Positions 43,719-54,600 of a DNA stretch of 64,000 nucleotides are shown piece by piece. Source of the stretch: Ischnura elegans (lineage: Eukaryota; Arthropoda; Insecta; Odonata; Coenagrionidae); assembly GCF_921293095.1 (NCBI RefSeq), contig NC_060249.1, positions 75,651,907 to 75,715,906 on the forward strand. Direction: 5' to 3'. The notes beneath the pieces are model-generated. The model ran no database searches. It saw nothing but the letters and a program-made list of their open reading frames with translations, and was not told where the DNA came from. How positions within the stretch are numbered: position 1 is the first letter of the stretch; the number at the start of each line of letters is the position of its first letter. Made by a program: the position numbers and the translations under genes.

Positions 43719-45005
43719 TTAAACCATTAATGCCCAGAGAAATTTTTTTTTGCAATTTTCACTAAATTTTAGTCTGTCTCTCTCCATAAGTACCTTGTTT
43801 AGGGAAAAATAATTTAAAAAATCATATGCTTGTGGAACACTGTTTTTTTTTGCTGGCAACTAAAGTTGCCACTGGGCAGTGGCCGTGTATTTTCGTTTAC
43901 CCTGATACATCATGCTATAATTTATAAATGGAAAATTATAGGTGAAAAGTTTTAAAATAGGGTGTTTAATAGATATTTAATGAAAATGAGACAGTACTGA
44001 CTTTCATACAAAGTATTTTATTTTTACTTTAAGTCACAGGAATTATTACATTGTTTTTATTGGCCAATGTCATCAATGAAATGCCTCAAAACACTCGGGA
44101 TGGAGGGCACTCTGGCATTTTTTACATATGTATATTGTACGGTTACCACACAACTTGCACCTTCTATACTTTGTTCCACCTCGAACAAAGATGTGGTCAG
44201 TTTGGTCACTGGGAAGGTCTTCCATTGGACCACGTGAATGCGACTGTCTTTCCTTGCCGCCATAATGCCCCAATATGTATGTAACTATTTCCCTTCGAAA
44301 CTGTAGAAGGGGTATATTATGCCCCAATTTTCTGTATAGCAGCCATCCCTGAGTGCACCATGCATCAAGTCCCCAAGCAAAAAATGTCCACCACCACTTT
44401 TTGGTCATTATATTTGTGCAATACTTCGCAACAAATTGATCGTGCAAGTCCACGCCACCCATATTCTCATTATACTCTGAGATAATGGTTTGCATTGGAA
44501 GAGATATTCTCTTCTTTTCAATGGAAGAATATCTTTTCACCTGCTTTGTCCTTATTTCAGAAATGCTGTTAGTTATTGCAGTGACCACAGCATTGCCATT
44601 CCACCTTGCTATTAGCATTGTACCATTCGATGTTTATTCAAAATCACCCCTCTCTTTACTGAAAAGATTTTTTTCAGTCAGTTGATATATTTTTTTCACT
44701 CTATTTTCTCGAAGAGTTCCTGTTCCTCCTAAGCCTTTTTCTGATTAGCATGTAAGGAGCTTTTTGGAAGTGAAAAAATTATCAAAATACAGTTTTGTTC
44801 CCTGCCGTAAAGCAATTTTTTGCACAAGCCCAGGACAACATCCGCTCCCTGACCTAGGTTCGTTTTCGGAAGGCGTGTATGAGATCCAGCATAAGGCTCT
44901 GCATGAAAAACATATCCAGAGGGATCAGCTATAGTCCATAATTTGAATCCGAACCGAATAGGTTTTCCACGGATGAACTAATGAACAACCGGGACAAGGA
45001 AAGAA
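43719..45005 (-). mobile_element. piggyBac element, 5'-truncated
   Basis: TTAA (43719-43722) followed by ACCATTAATGCCCAGAG is a terminus nearly identical to that of the piggyBac at 11227 (CCCATTAATGCCCAGACG), so the two belong to related families. Transposase sequence on the minus strand stops abruptly near 45003, where exon-like sequence of another gene begins; no right terminus exists. Confidence 0.75.
44073..45003 (-). pseudogene. piggyBac transposase pseudogene, C-terminal two thirds
   Basis: From 45003 downward the frames give FIRGKPIRFGFKLWTIADPS, PYAGSHTRLPKTNLGQGADV, YFDNFFTSKKLL (second catalytic Asp), GTGTLRENRVKKIYQLTEKN and LPMQTIISEYNENMGGVDLH with DQF (third catalytic Asp). After these come KKWWWTFFAWGLDAWCTQGW and a Cys-rich tail CKLCGNRTIYICKKCQSALH with PECFEAFH. 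The last 181 residues (44618-44073) form one open frame. A frameshift near 44790 and stops at about 44635 and 44735 inactivate it. The first Asp block is missing. Confidence 0.85.
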
Positions 45006-45023
45006 AATCGCACTTCTGTAAAG

Positions 45024-45863
45024 GCATGAGTCAGAATCACAATAATTCCGGGGGATTGGAGCATTCGCCGAGGTTAATCGCAAACAAATAAAATACACAA
45101 ACAGGAAATTTCACTCCCATATGCTATGAGCATACTTACATATGAAGCGCAAGTGCTGAACTGGGGCTAACGCTCAGTAGCGACCGCAGGCAGTTAAATA
45201 GAAAATCCTCACTTTGAGGTTCCTGCACATCGGCGTTGACGTGGCAGAATTCCCATATTTTTCTTGCCGAGTACATTGCCTGCTTCTGTCCTTTGCTTTT
45301 CTCCCACAGACATTTCACCTCTGTGAAAGAGAGCTCCTCTAGGCCGTAAATATCGTTCCTGACGAAGAGAATTAAAAAATTGCTTGGTGAATAAATAGGT
45401 GACTGAATTACAATGCATTAGTACATCAAGCTTTCAAAAGAAAACCATACGACACGCGTCAATCATCAAGCTCCAATAAATAAATCTACACTTACCGGTG
45501 TAAATACCACAATACAGCGGCCACATGTTTGCCATTTTCCTATTGGCCTGCTTTGCATGTGCAATTGAATTTTATTACCGTCACCTCTTCTGCAATGGGA
45601 ACGACTCCTTCCGCCTTTAAAGGCTCCTTCATCAGGCCACTCGTTTGGAGCACCAAAGCCAATACTTTTAGTTCACCGCCTTGCTGGCTAAGGCAACCGA
45701 CGGACATAACAAGTCCCGCATTTAAAATACACTCTCCCTCCGTGGCACAGCGGCTATTTGTTGTAGCGCCCAGGTATCTAAATACCTCCTCGTAACCAAG
45801 GAAAATCTTTCTTGACATATTTAGATTGATGTAGTGGGATGCCTCGACGATGCTTCCTACCAC
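45024..45863 (-). pseudogene. SWIM zinc-finger gene remnant with spliced exons
   Basis: Exon A (about 45863-45499) encodes EASHYINLNMSRKIFLGYEE, CATEGECILNAGLVMSVGCL and KFNCTCKAGQ, a stop, then KHVAAVLWYLHR: a SWIM-type zinc finger (CxC...xH) in which one Cys position is replaced and one stop intervenes. It ends at a strong donor, CCG/GTAAGT. Exon B (45361-45141) starts after a pyrimidine tract and CAG, encodes LEELSFTEVKCLWEKSKGQK then YSARKIWEFCHV...SEDFLFNCLR, and ends at a strong donor GTAAGTATG. A further acceptor (TTTACAG, about 45025) leads into sequence cut by the piggyBac. Multigene SWIM families of this type exist in arthropods; whether this is host gene or mobile is open. Confidence 0.55.
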
Positions 45864-45869
45864 AGAGTT

Positions 45870-46340
45870 GTGTTCCTACTATGCCTATGCTATCGTCAGA
45901 ACACTAACCTCGCTGCGTCGGCCATATTGTGAGTGCCTTCAGCGCCGCCATCGGTGATTTGAGTCTCGAATACACTCCTTACTCTTTGGTTTCTCAGGCG
46001 CATCACTTTTGCCGGGCCGAGAAATATCCACCAATGTTGTTATCACCAGATGAACTAGCATCCTCTTTCCTTGATTTTTCCTCAGACATTCCATTAGGTG
46101 ACTCCTACTACAGCTAAGGTGCAGGATTTGCCCTCTCCAGTAATCGTCGTTGTCCGTATTGGATGCATCACTGGGCTTCGCGTCACATTGATCATATTTT
46201 CGCCACCTAATCTGATACTCCCTCGCCTTATCGAAATCAGTTTGATGTGCGTATGAGGAACCACTTTATACTTTTTGTCGAGTTTAAAATAGCCCAAAAT
46301 TCTTTAGTATCTTCCATCTAGTAGAAATTAGAAATTGTGC
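45870..46340. other. Unassigned region between the SWIM remnant and an EnSpm-like fragment
   Basis: Open frames exist on both strands. On the minus strand, VPHTHIKLISIRRGSIRLGG (46180-46260) and MEDTKEFWAILNSTKSIKWF (about 46255-46317) read like protein but match nothing I recognise. They may be earlier exons of the SWIM gene or part of the neighbouring element. Confidence 0.25.
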
Positions 46341-46341
46341 C

Positions 46342-46860
46342 TTAACCATTCTCCACCAAGACAAATTCAGTAATGTGTTTTCTATCACTCAAGCACTTTG
46401 GCTGGCATTTTAAATAATGAGGCACACGTATTGAGGTAGTACGACTGTCAATAGTAGTCAAGCTGCTGGTTGAGCCAACATAATATGCCCTTTCATTGTG
46501 GGTCAAGAAATTCTCAGTGCATCTTTTCACAACTCCAAGCAAAATCTGATGCATATAATCAGGAACAAAACCCCACACCATATCAAAGGAAGATAAATTT
46601 AAAAGTGGAGAGATCGCCTGAATACCCATAATTTTTTCCCCAGAATGAATAACTTGCACATAGCAAAGGCTTAATCCTTCCTCAGTACGGGGCTCAGGGT
46701 TGGCATCACTCACATCCAATGTGATAAATGTGTGACATACCTGTAGCCTTAAGTGAAGTTAAAAAATTCACAATTTATACAAGTTTCCAAATTTTCATCA
46801 CCACTTTTACCCAAATAATGGCCACAAAATTCACAAGTGAAATGCATGGTCATTGAAAAA
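46342..46860 (-). pseudogene. EnSpm/CACTA-like transposase fragment
   Basis: A zinc-ribbon-like piece FTCEFCGHYLG...LETCINCEFF (46770-46860) is followed by GEKIMGIQAISPLLNLSSFD, MVWGFVPDYMHQILLGVVKR and a TTSIRVPHYLKCQPKCLSDR block (46342-46719). The DYMH...LLGVVK motif and the later I..P.......S..KH..A.E block characterise the Transposase_21-like family found in animal EnSpm-type elements. The frame ends early with a stop. Confidence 0.55.
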
Positions 46861-46974
46861 TGATCATATTCAGCATTTTCACTGAATCACAAGAAGCTAT
46901 CAGTGATAAACTATGCTTATTAACAAGAGATAGAACCAAAAGGATAATTTCAGAAACTGCGACGGCTATTTGCC

Positions 46975-47250
46975 ATAATATTCTTCATGCTTAGATACGT
47001 ATTCAGACATGTACATCAGTTAACACATTTAGCTGATAGTGTATGAAAGTGGGGGGCCTTATGGTCCCACATTGCTTTTCCCTTTTGAGTCTGAGATAGG
47101 TAATCTAAAAAGGATATTGAAGGCTACCAAAGGAATCCCTCACCAAGTAGTTACGCATATAGATATTAATGGAGCCTGTCATATCATTACTGAGGATGCA
47201 GATGGAATCTCGAATGAAGTGGCTGCCTTTTGTAACTTGAATGACAAAGT
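46975..47250 (+). pseudogene. EnSpm/CACTA-like transposase C-terminal fragment
   Basis: On the plus strand RYVFRHVHQLTHLADSV then KWGALWSHIAFPFESEIGNL, KRILKATKGIPHQVV matches the block HL..SV...GPLW.HSAFPFE..NG.L.K...GT......I found downstream of the DYMH region in the same family. It points the opposite way from 46342-46860, so the two pieces come from a rearranged copy or two copies. A LINE follows immediately. Confidence 0.5.
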
Positions 47251-47254
47251 GGTG

Positions 47255-48645
47255 GTAATAATAATAATAAGGTTAATTATAAGGGCAAAATACATTTGCA
47301 TGGAGTCATCAAAAAGTACAATTACATAAAAATGATGAAGTCAGTTACATCACAAAACAAAATATACAACTTGTTGTAATGAGTTACAATTACAAAAAAC
47401 AAAAGTACAACAAAAAGGTCATTTTGGTTAAGAACAGTATACAAAGATAAATCTTAAAAGACACAGTTCATATATTCTTTTACATCATTGAACAAATGTT
47501 TTCTCAGGATATTTTTTGCGGATAATTTGAATTTCTGATATTCTAGATCTTTTATTGCAGATGGCAGTTTGTTATAAATGTTGAATCCTTGGTGATTTAA
47601 ACTTTTCAGTCTTTTAGCTGTTCTATGGCTTTTTAGATGGATGAGTTCATTTGATCTGGTGTTATAGTTATGAAAATGAGAGTTTTTTTCAAAAGGCATG
47701 TGGTTCTTGTGAATGAAGGACACTGTTTCTAATATGTAAATGCATGGTACTGGTAAAATGTTGAGTTCTGCATATATTGGTTTGGTGGATGTTCTTAAAG
47801 GAACCTGTTTCATTATTTTTAAAATTCTTTTCTGCATTTGAAATATTTTTTTCATGTAGTGCGAGGATCCCCATAGGATAATTCCCTGTGTTATTCTTGA
47901 GTAAATATGCCCATAAAAAACTACCTGAAGAACATCGAGGGTTGTGGATTTAGCTAATATGCGCATCAAATAGCACAGTGAGTTTAATTTTCCTACTAAT
48001 TTATTTATATGTTCATCCCAAGATAAGTCGCGGTCAATTCAAACTCTTAGAAATTTTGTATGATGCTCTTCCTTGATCGTAAAGTTGTCTAGAATTAAAT
48101 TTATTGGAGCAGATTTTTGTTTTGTGGGATTAAAATCAACAAAGATTGTTTTGTCAACATTAAGGGATAACTCATTAAATTTTAACAATTTTTGTAAATT
48201 GCACTCCATTTCGTTAACTTTTCGCTGTAATACTTCACAACTGCTGCTTTTCAATATGATGTTCGTGTCATCTGCAAATATAACTGGGGTAGTTTGCGAG
48301 AGAGATTCAGGCAGGTCATTGATAAAGGCTAGAAACAGGATAGGTCCTATAACTGAGCCTTGGGGAATCCCACATTTTAGAGGTAGGGGATCTGAGATAA
48401 CACTATTAATTTATACCACTTGTTTTCTATTGTGTAAGTATGATTGAAACCATTGGTTAACCTGCCCTCTTACTCCTATTTTATTCAATTTATTGAGGAG
48501 AATAAGATGATTTACTGAGTCAAAAGCTTTTTTGAGGTCAAGAAATAAGCCACGGGCAAATTATTTATCAACTTTGGCCTCCAAGACACAGTCATAAAAG
48601 CTTAATAATGCATCAGTGATAGATTTGGTATGTGTCAGTGGGAGA
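47255..48645 (-). mobile_element. Non-LTR retrotransposon (Jockey/CR1-like RT), 5'-truncated
   Basis: In minus-strand frames: FLDLKKAFDSVNHLILLNKL (48510-48570), CGIPQGSVIGPILFLAFIND (about 48310-48375), FADDTNIILKSS (about 48270), WLN-like LSLNVDKTIFVDFNP (about 48150), GIILWGSSHYMKKIFQMQKR and LHNYNTRSNELI...GFNIYN with KLPSAIKDL (47454-47969). These are RT fingers, palm with FADD, thumb and C-terminus. The 3' end is an (ATT)n stretch at 47255-47270. Stops and one frameshift disable it. Confidence 0.75.
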
Positions 48646-48659
48646 AGGTGCCATGGAGG

Positions 48660-49400
48660 TGAAGTTGTCATTGGCCCTAGCACTGATTGTTTAATTATGT
48701 AACATTGTATTTTTGATTTTATAATCATGCATAACGATTTGAATGTTTATGCACCAAAATATAATGCTCTTCTTTGGTTTAATTTTGTAGCACCATTTGT
48801 TAACTATCTATTTATGATAGATAATTAGTTGCAATGTCATAGCCTCATAATGAAGAACATAGAAGCTGCATCATGGTATTGTTTGTTATGAACTTAATGT
48901 GTCATTTAATATGAAGCCAATCAGTAACTGTGCAGTTTGTTTCTATGTTAAAAATCAATACTGTATCCTGCCATCTGATGAGCCTTGTCCTTTCCACTAA
49001 CTTTGTCCCAAGGAGGTGGGATATACTATTGAAATGACTACAAGTTGGAATCTCCAGTGGATGTTGGAGGCTCACCCACCAGGGATATATGCATAAGACT
49101 GCAATTAGTGGATAACAGATAGCCACGGTACTGTATAACAAATCAATTTATTGTACCAATGAGTTAAGTCAATTGTGTTGGATAAAACAAAAATGCACTG
49201 GACGTGAGAAACAAATTCATGAATAAACCTGCCCCCAAAACTATATGGCAATGATCCGCAGTCACAACTCTTAAAACCGGACAGAGAAAGGTATAACAAC
49301 CCAATAATCCCCTTCCCTATCTCCTTTGCACTACCTTTCTCAACCTTGTTGTCCTTTTTTTCCCTCTTGCATCTTCCTTTTTCTTGTTTCTCTTCACTCA
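48660..49400. other. Mostly unassigned; Lys/Glu-rich frame at its right end
   Basis: A minus-strand frame at 49105-49401 begins with a Lys-rich segment and may be the continuation of the piggyBac transposase read from 49870 downward, but beyond the first residues no piggyBac block is visible. Confidence 0.25.
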
Positions 49401-49409
49401 CACGCTGGT

Positions 49410-49870
49410 CCTTTGCATACCCTCCTTAGGGTTTGATGGCGTGCAAAACTCAGAATTCAATTCAAATTTTGAATCATTGAAATTTGATGATGCCCTTGAG
49501 TTTTCAAAAGCATATTTCTTATTCTTTCTAACTGTCCCCACTAAAGTTAATTCATTTGATAGGAATGTCTTGGCCAGTTCTAGGTCAGTGAAATAGTTGT
49601 CACAATATTTCTATAATATTTCGATGACTCCCTTTGAAATTTTCGGTCAAGGATAGAACTACAGATAAGGCTAAATTACAAGCTCTTTTATCACCTTTAC
49701 TCTAGTACAGAATGCCTTGTAATGTGTAATGAATTTTGGAATCACAAATCCACCAAATTTTCATACCGTATTTGTCAGGCTTTGATGGTATATACTGTCA
49801 GAAAGAACACCTCCCTTGAAATGGTACTAATTGCTCATAGACTAAGATTTTTGCCTGGGACATAATGCTT
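49410..49870 (-). pseudogene. piggyBac transposase fragment A
   Basis: Minus-strand frames read YEQLVPFQGRCSF.QYIPSK with KYGMKIWWICDSK (49730-49855; the block of the first catalytic Asp, here Glu) then SLTENFKGSHRNI and DNYFTDLELAKTFLSNELTL with VGTVRKNKK (49490-49640; second Asp). Spacing is right for one transposase. Frames are broken. Confidence 0.65.
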
Positions 49871-49879
49871 TTTTGGGTT

Positions 49880-50140
49880 GTCATTTATCTCAACCATAAA
49901 TGAATATGTCTGTAAACCAATTATCAGCAGTTATGTTATATCCTGTCTCAAAAGGAGGCTCAGCAAGTCATTTTACTTCTTCACTTGGCTTGTTACTGAT
50001 TGGAAATGGCCCTTCAGGCTGCTTTCCTACATAAATTTATATATTGTAGGTGTATATCATTCTAGCATCCACAAAGGCAAATTGGTCCCACCTCTGGAAA
50101 TTAATGCCGGGACATCTGAGGGAATTGAAGGCTTTGACTG
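49880..50140 (-). pseudogene. piggyBac transposase fragment B (out of order)
   Basis: Further upstream on the same strand, IYVGKQPEGPFPISNKPSEE and AEPPFETGYNITADNWFTDI give the second-Asp block of another piggyBac copy. It precedes fragment A's first-Asp block, so the two cannot be one linear gene. Either a second family member is joined here or the locus is rearranged. Confidence 0.6.
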
Positions 50141-50169
50141 GTTTGAAATTTGGAAAATGCTCAGGAATT

Positions 50170-50700
50170 GATCGAGAAATGGAATGCCACAATAGTGTTA
50201 TTGTGTATCAGTTCCTGATTTAGAAGTATTGGTGATACGATTTTCAATTTGTGTAACGACGATTGTGCTGATCGTAAAGGATAGAACCTCTATTGAGGTA
50301 ACCACAGAGTCCTTTGAATCTTGAAATAGGCTCTCTCAATGAGAAATGTTTTTGATAAATGAAAGGTACTGTCATATAGATACATAAGATTAATGTATAA
50401 TCTCAAAATTGCAACTGTCAGCAGCATGAATGTGTATCACAGGTGTTATAACAAAATCTATGCATTAAATACTTATCAATACCTTAATTTAAAATAATCT
50501 ATAAATTTTAAAAGTGCATTTGTCACATCATATAACGCATAAATGGATGCACAGCGTAGAATATAGAAGCAATTTTTAAAAATCAAGGAACATTTTTATC
50601 AATCAATTAATACATACCAGGCCCATGACACTCTCATTAGACTATGAAGAATAAATTAGAGGCATATATACCTTACAAAAAATAACCAAGAATTAGTTTG
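50170..50700. other. Non-coding sequence
   Basis: AT-rich with no recognisable protein or terminal repeat. Confidence 0.3.
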
Positions 50701-50716
50701 ATTAGCGTCCACATTA

Positions 50717-51870
50717 TCACAAAAATACATGCATAATTGCATGAAAATTGGCATCATAACTGCTATCATGTGATACATACACCACATTTAAAAAAATTTT
50801 ACAGCAAATATTACAGAAACATACACATGAATATTTAGAAATAAAGTTCTCAAAAGATTCTCTCTCTCTCTTCATTGCATGCAGCCTCTGTTGGACTGCC
50901 CTGTAAATAGTTTTATAGGCTGTCTCACTTTGGAAGCCTTGCCCTGTAAATCTGGGATCAATAAGGGTACTTCCTTCCAATAATGTCTTAGTATCAATAC
51001 CTATTAATCTGACAGAGCTGGTGAATCATGACTCCAGTCATTTTAGATATACTGTCTGCCAGATTCGTTTGCTGGGCAATTTTTTCACACGATTGAGCTG
51101 TGCATTACTTGCGAGGAGTACTTTTGAAATGGTAACACTTTTTTTCACAGTTCAATTCCGCAGTTTAATCATTGAAGATACTGAGCACTTGCATGCTTTT
51201 TCCAGAGTTATCCCTTCTGTTAAGTTATTGGCTCCAATCCTAAGTTGAAAAGAGCTGATGTGGATAGTATTGGTTCTTTTAATTTTGTCACTCGAGAAAA
51301 CATTTTAAAGGTAGAATTCGACCTTGTGGGAACTTCTTGCTTCAATTTTAATTATTTTCAGTTTGTAATTGTTGAGCTTTCAACTTGGTTGCAGCATCAG
51401 GCCTACGTTTAAAGATTTCAACAATATTTTTCACTTTCAATTGAACCTCACCAATTTCCTGAATTCCTGCCTTTACTACTAGATAATTGTATGGGAAAAA
51501 CAAGGAATATGCCCCCACTGGCATTCCTTTATGGCAGCCTTAACATAAGTAGCATTATTGCTCACAGCGGCAACTATTTTATCTCTCAGTTCCCACTCAG
51601 CAACAACAACTCTTGAAATTTCTGTTGCCTATGCATCATCAGTATGCTTCCCACTGAACTAAAAACAATCCAGAAAATATGACTTGAGTTCACTCTCCCG
51701 GATGACAGGAGCAGTAACTGCAGGGAAACTTTCATTCTTACTTGTTGTCCATGTATCAGTTGTGATTGAAACTGCTTTGGCTTTTTTCAAGGCTTTCTTC
51801 AACTATTCATTGCAATCTCGAGAGATGGTTTGACAATGAATTGTACTTTTCGTACAAATATCTCTAGTCA
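50717..51870 (-). pseudogene. hAT (ZBED-like) transposase pseudogene
   Basis: From 51830 downward the frames give AKAVSITTDTWTTSKNESFP (first catalytic Asp block), LKSYFLDCF.FSGKHTDDA, VVVAEWELRDKIVAAVSNNA and QWGHIPCFSHTI with KVKNIVEIFKRRPDA. After a broken stretch (51020-51250) the frame at 50717-50980 holds STLIDPRFTGQGF, the ALDPRFK-like block after the insertion domain. This is the order of hAT transposases of the ZBED4/hobo-Ac kind. The C-terminal dimerisation domain is lost and several stops are present. Confidence 0.7.
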
Positions 51871-51879
51871 ATTTTCACT

Positions 51880-52165
51880 AAAATAATATGTAATCAACAT
51901 TGTGATACAAGGAACATACATCTTAACAAAAATTTATTGTAAACACATAAGAACTGGAATAAAAGTATGAAAGAAGTAAGATCATCAAATGACTAGAAAC
52001 AGTATGGCATGAAATGATAATTTTAATATTTCATTCAACCTCATACAAGTTAGGCATAGTTGCAACATATAAGTAATTCTTTTGTTCGATTACAATGCAT
52101 TTAAAGTAAATTTGATAAATAGAAACGCCTAAGATGGATCCTTTCCTCAAATAGGGTTTCATGTA
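51880..52165. other. Non-coding sequence
   Basis: AT-rich spacer between the hAT remnant and the next fragment. No feature seen. Confidence 0.3.
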
Positions 52166-52168
52166 CTC

Positions 52169-52735
52169 TCAATTAGTCTGTGGACCTACTTCATTTTCTG
52201 TCTTATTAAACAATTCAATTATCATTGCACATTGTTTAGTATCTTCATCACAGAATATATTGATAATTTCTCCAATCCCTTCATGACACAGTTTGACCAC
52301 TCTATCATTTCTCTTGCAGGGTTTTTTGTATTCGACACTATGAAACACTATCGACCCAAGCATCAACCTAGAATGAGAGTGATGAATGAATGACTCTTTA
52401 AGAGAATGCATTTTTAATTCTATCTCTTCAATCACACAGTTTTTGAATTTAAATTCTCAATTTGCCAACCACACCCTAAGAAATTAATTTCCCACTCTCC
52501 ACCAGCCATCAGCAATGGTGACATTCCCAATAGTCTATTATTATACGTCAATACCTCTGCTGAAATTTTTTCCATGGAGCTTGGTAAGTGATTGTTGCCG
52601 TAAAAAACGTTTCTCAATCAGGAATGACTCACCCCTTGATCCTCAAACGAACTTGAGTAGCTGGCCATTTGCATTTTCAAAGGGGGATGCAGAATGGGCC
52701 CACAACGGACTTCAATCCCATACACTAGGTGCCAA
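52169..52735 (-). pseudogene. EnSpm/CACTA-like transposase C-terminal fragment
   Basis: The upper part (52566-52735, shared with 56811-56968) encodes in shifted frames GPFCIPLFENANGQLLKF-like residues, the FE.ANG.LLK block seen also at 47080. It continues through a tract ending WQIENLNSKTV and then YKKPCKRNDRVVKLCHEGIG with EIINIFCDEDTKQCAMII (52169-52435). The final part matches the terminal Y....R.N..V.......IG.I..F block of the same family. Broken in two places. Confidence 0.45.
52566..52735 (-). repeat. Repeat shared with 56811-56968
   Basis: About 160 bp are roughly 85% identical by eye to 56811-56968 in the same orientation (for example TCCATGGAGCTTGGTAAGTG versus TCCATGGAACTTGGTAAGTG, and GCAGAATGGGCCCACAACGG in both). 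So two copies of one transposon lie 4.2 kb apart. Confidence 0.8.
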
Positions 52736-52739
52736 GTGC

Positions 52740-53148
52740 AGTAGCTGGTGAACATTAAAAGTCATCTTTGGTTTGGCATAAAGAGATTGAACTATAGACT
52801 CTTAAGTTGTTGGGATTAGGCTGGATAATTAATTTATTAACTCATGGCGCTATATGTGTGTGAATTCTTCATTAGAAAAACCGGAAGCAGGTGACTTTTA
52901 CTGACAAACAAAATAAGCACACAAATCAAAAGAAACAGCTAAAACACTATGCAAAAAGGACTTAGCACGAGTTTAAATCTAGACTACCATTTCCAACTCG
53001 CCATCTTAATCTAGATGAACTTAAGACTGAGCTGAACCTGGCTGAGAACCCGAGAAATATTCATCAGAAGTATTCACCAGGAAAATTAAAATCGTTTTGA
53101 TGAACGTAGCATTAAAAAATCAAGCCTTCTCAATCAAACAAAAACCAG
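52740..53148. other. Non-coding; possible Copia 3' end
   Basis: Directly downstream of the Copia RNase H on the minus strand, where a polypurine tract and 3' LTR would be expected. I cannot confirm an LTR because no second copy is in the window. Confidence 0.3.
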
Positions 53149-54166
53149 TTATTTGGACAACTTGGCACTACTCAATGCTTTTGTTAGACAACCAGCTACC
53201 ATCTCCTTAGTAGGTAAATATTTCAAAATAATGTCCTTGCGTTGCACTGCATGACGCACAAAATGATGTTTAATGTCAATATGCTTTGTCCGAGGATGAT
53301 TCATTGCATCATTAGCTGACTGGTTGTCACTGTACAATATCACACTCAAATAATTCACAAATTAAATTTCTAAAATATATGCCTTCCCTTGAAGCTTGAG
53401 TCATCGCCATGTACTCAGCTTCTGTGCTTGATGGAGTGACACATTGTTGTTTCCTACTCTCCCACGAAACAACACAACCGTCAAGCTTGAATGCAAAACC
53501 TGTGTAGGATTATCTGTCCACCGTATCACTTCCCCAATCCGTATCACAGAATCCCACCAAACCTTCACGAGGAGATGCAAATACCAAACGCAAATCTTTG
53601 GTGCCCTTTAACTATCGCAACACCCTCTTTGCACCGGTCCAGTATTCTTAATTATGAAAATTGTTGAATTGACTCAACATACTCACTGCATGAGCTATGC
53701 CAGGCCTACAGGTCGCAGCCAAATACATGAGACAGCCGATCAAGTTTTGGTAAGGGAACGGATCACTACTCTGATCACACTTGGAAAGCTTTACAATACC
53801 CAAATACGATATCCAATGGAGTGGAGACTGGCTTACAACCAACCATAGAAAATTTATTAAGAATTTCCTCAATGTACCGTTTTTGGTCAACAAAAATTAC
53901 ATTTCCTTCCCTTCTTACTCTCATACCAAGAACACAACTAACCTCTCCAAGATCCTTCATGCTGAATCTTTTCACGAGGCCTTTCCTCCGCCTTTGTTTT
54001 TCAACTTCAACATTATAAATGAAAAAATGTCATCAACATACAGAGCAAGAACAGCCCTAAAAGATTCTCTTGTTTTAGAATGCACACATGGTTCAATTTC
54101 TGAGCGCTTAAGATAATACAACATGTATTTCCTCATACCATGTCCTTGATGCCTGTTTGAGTCCAT
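53149..54166 (-). pseudogene. Copia-type LTR retrotransposon RT-RNase H pseudogene
   Basis: Blocks in order on the minus strand: LALYVDDIFSF (catalytic YVDD, about 54040), FSMKDLGEVSCVLGMRVRRE (53775-53975), YQNLIGCLMYLAATCRPGIA with HAVSMLSQF (about 53670-53770), and the RNase H tail VILYSDNQSANDAMNHPRTK with HIDIKHHFVRHAV (53149-53358). This is the conserved end of Copia Pol. Three frameshifts or stops are visible. Integrase and Gag are absent. Confidence 0.85.
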
Positions 54167-54169
54167 GGT

Positions 54170-54600
54170 GTTTTAAGTTAGTAAATGGATAAATACAAAT
54201 TTATTTCTCAACATAATGATTTATTTCAGTACATAAACAAAAGAAGTTACATAACTGTAGGTAAACAAATTGAATAGGTAGACAATTACCGTATTTAGCA
54301 AGATTAAATTATGATTAATAAATTGTGTAATCAGACAGGTCATCCTAGAAAAATATCATTCCTTTTAATTGCGCACTTGAGCACAATGCTGGGGAGGATA
54401 GTTTTAGGATGACGTCGTTTCTGGAGACGAGAGATTGTTCTTCAGTTATGGTTAACTTGTTAGTTTGTTGAATTCTTTTCGCAAATGTTCCAACGAAAAC
54501 AACGTCTTCAAGGTTAGCAACCTTGCATATATGTAGCATCTAAAAGTTGCTTTTGTTTTACCATAAACTTAATATAAACATAAACTACTAATAATGTAGG
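54170..54600. other. Non-coding junction
   Basis: Between the Copia RT and the non-LTR derivative; nothing recognisable. Confidence 0.3.
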
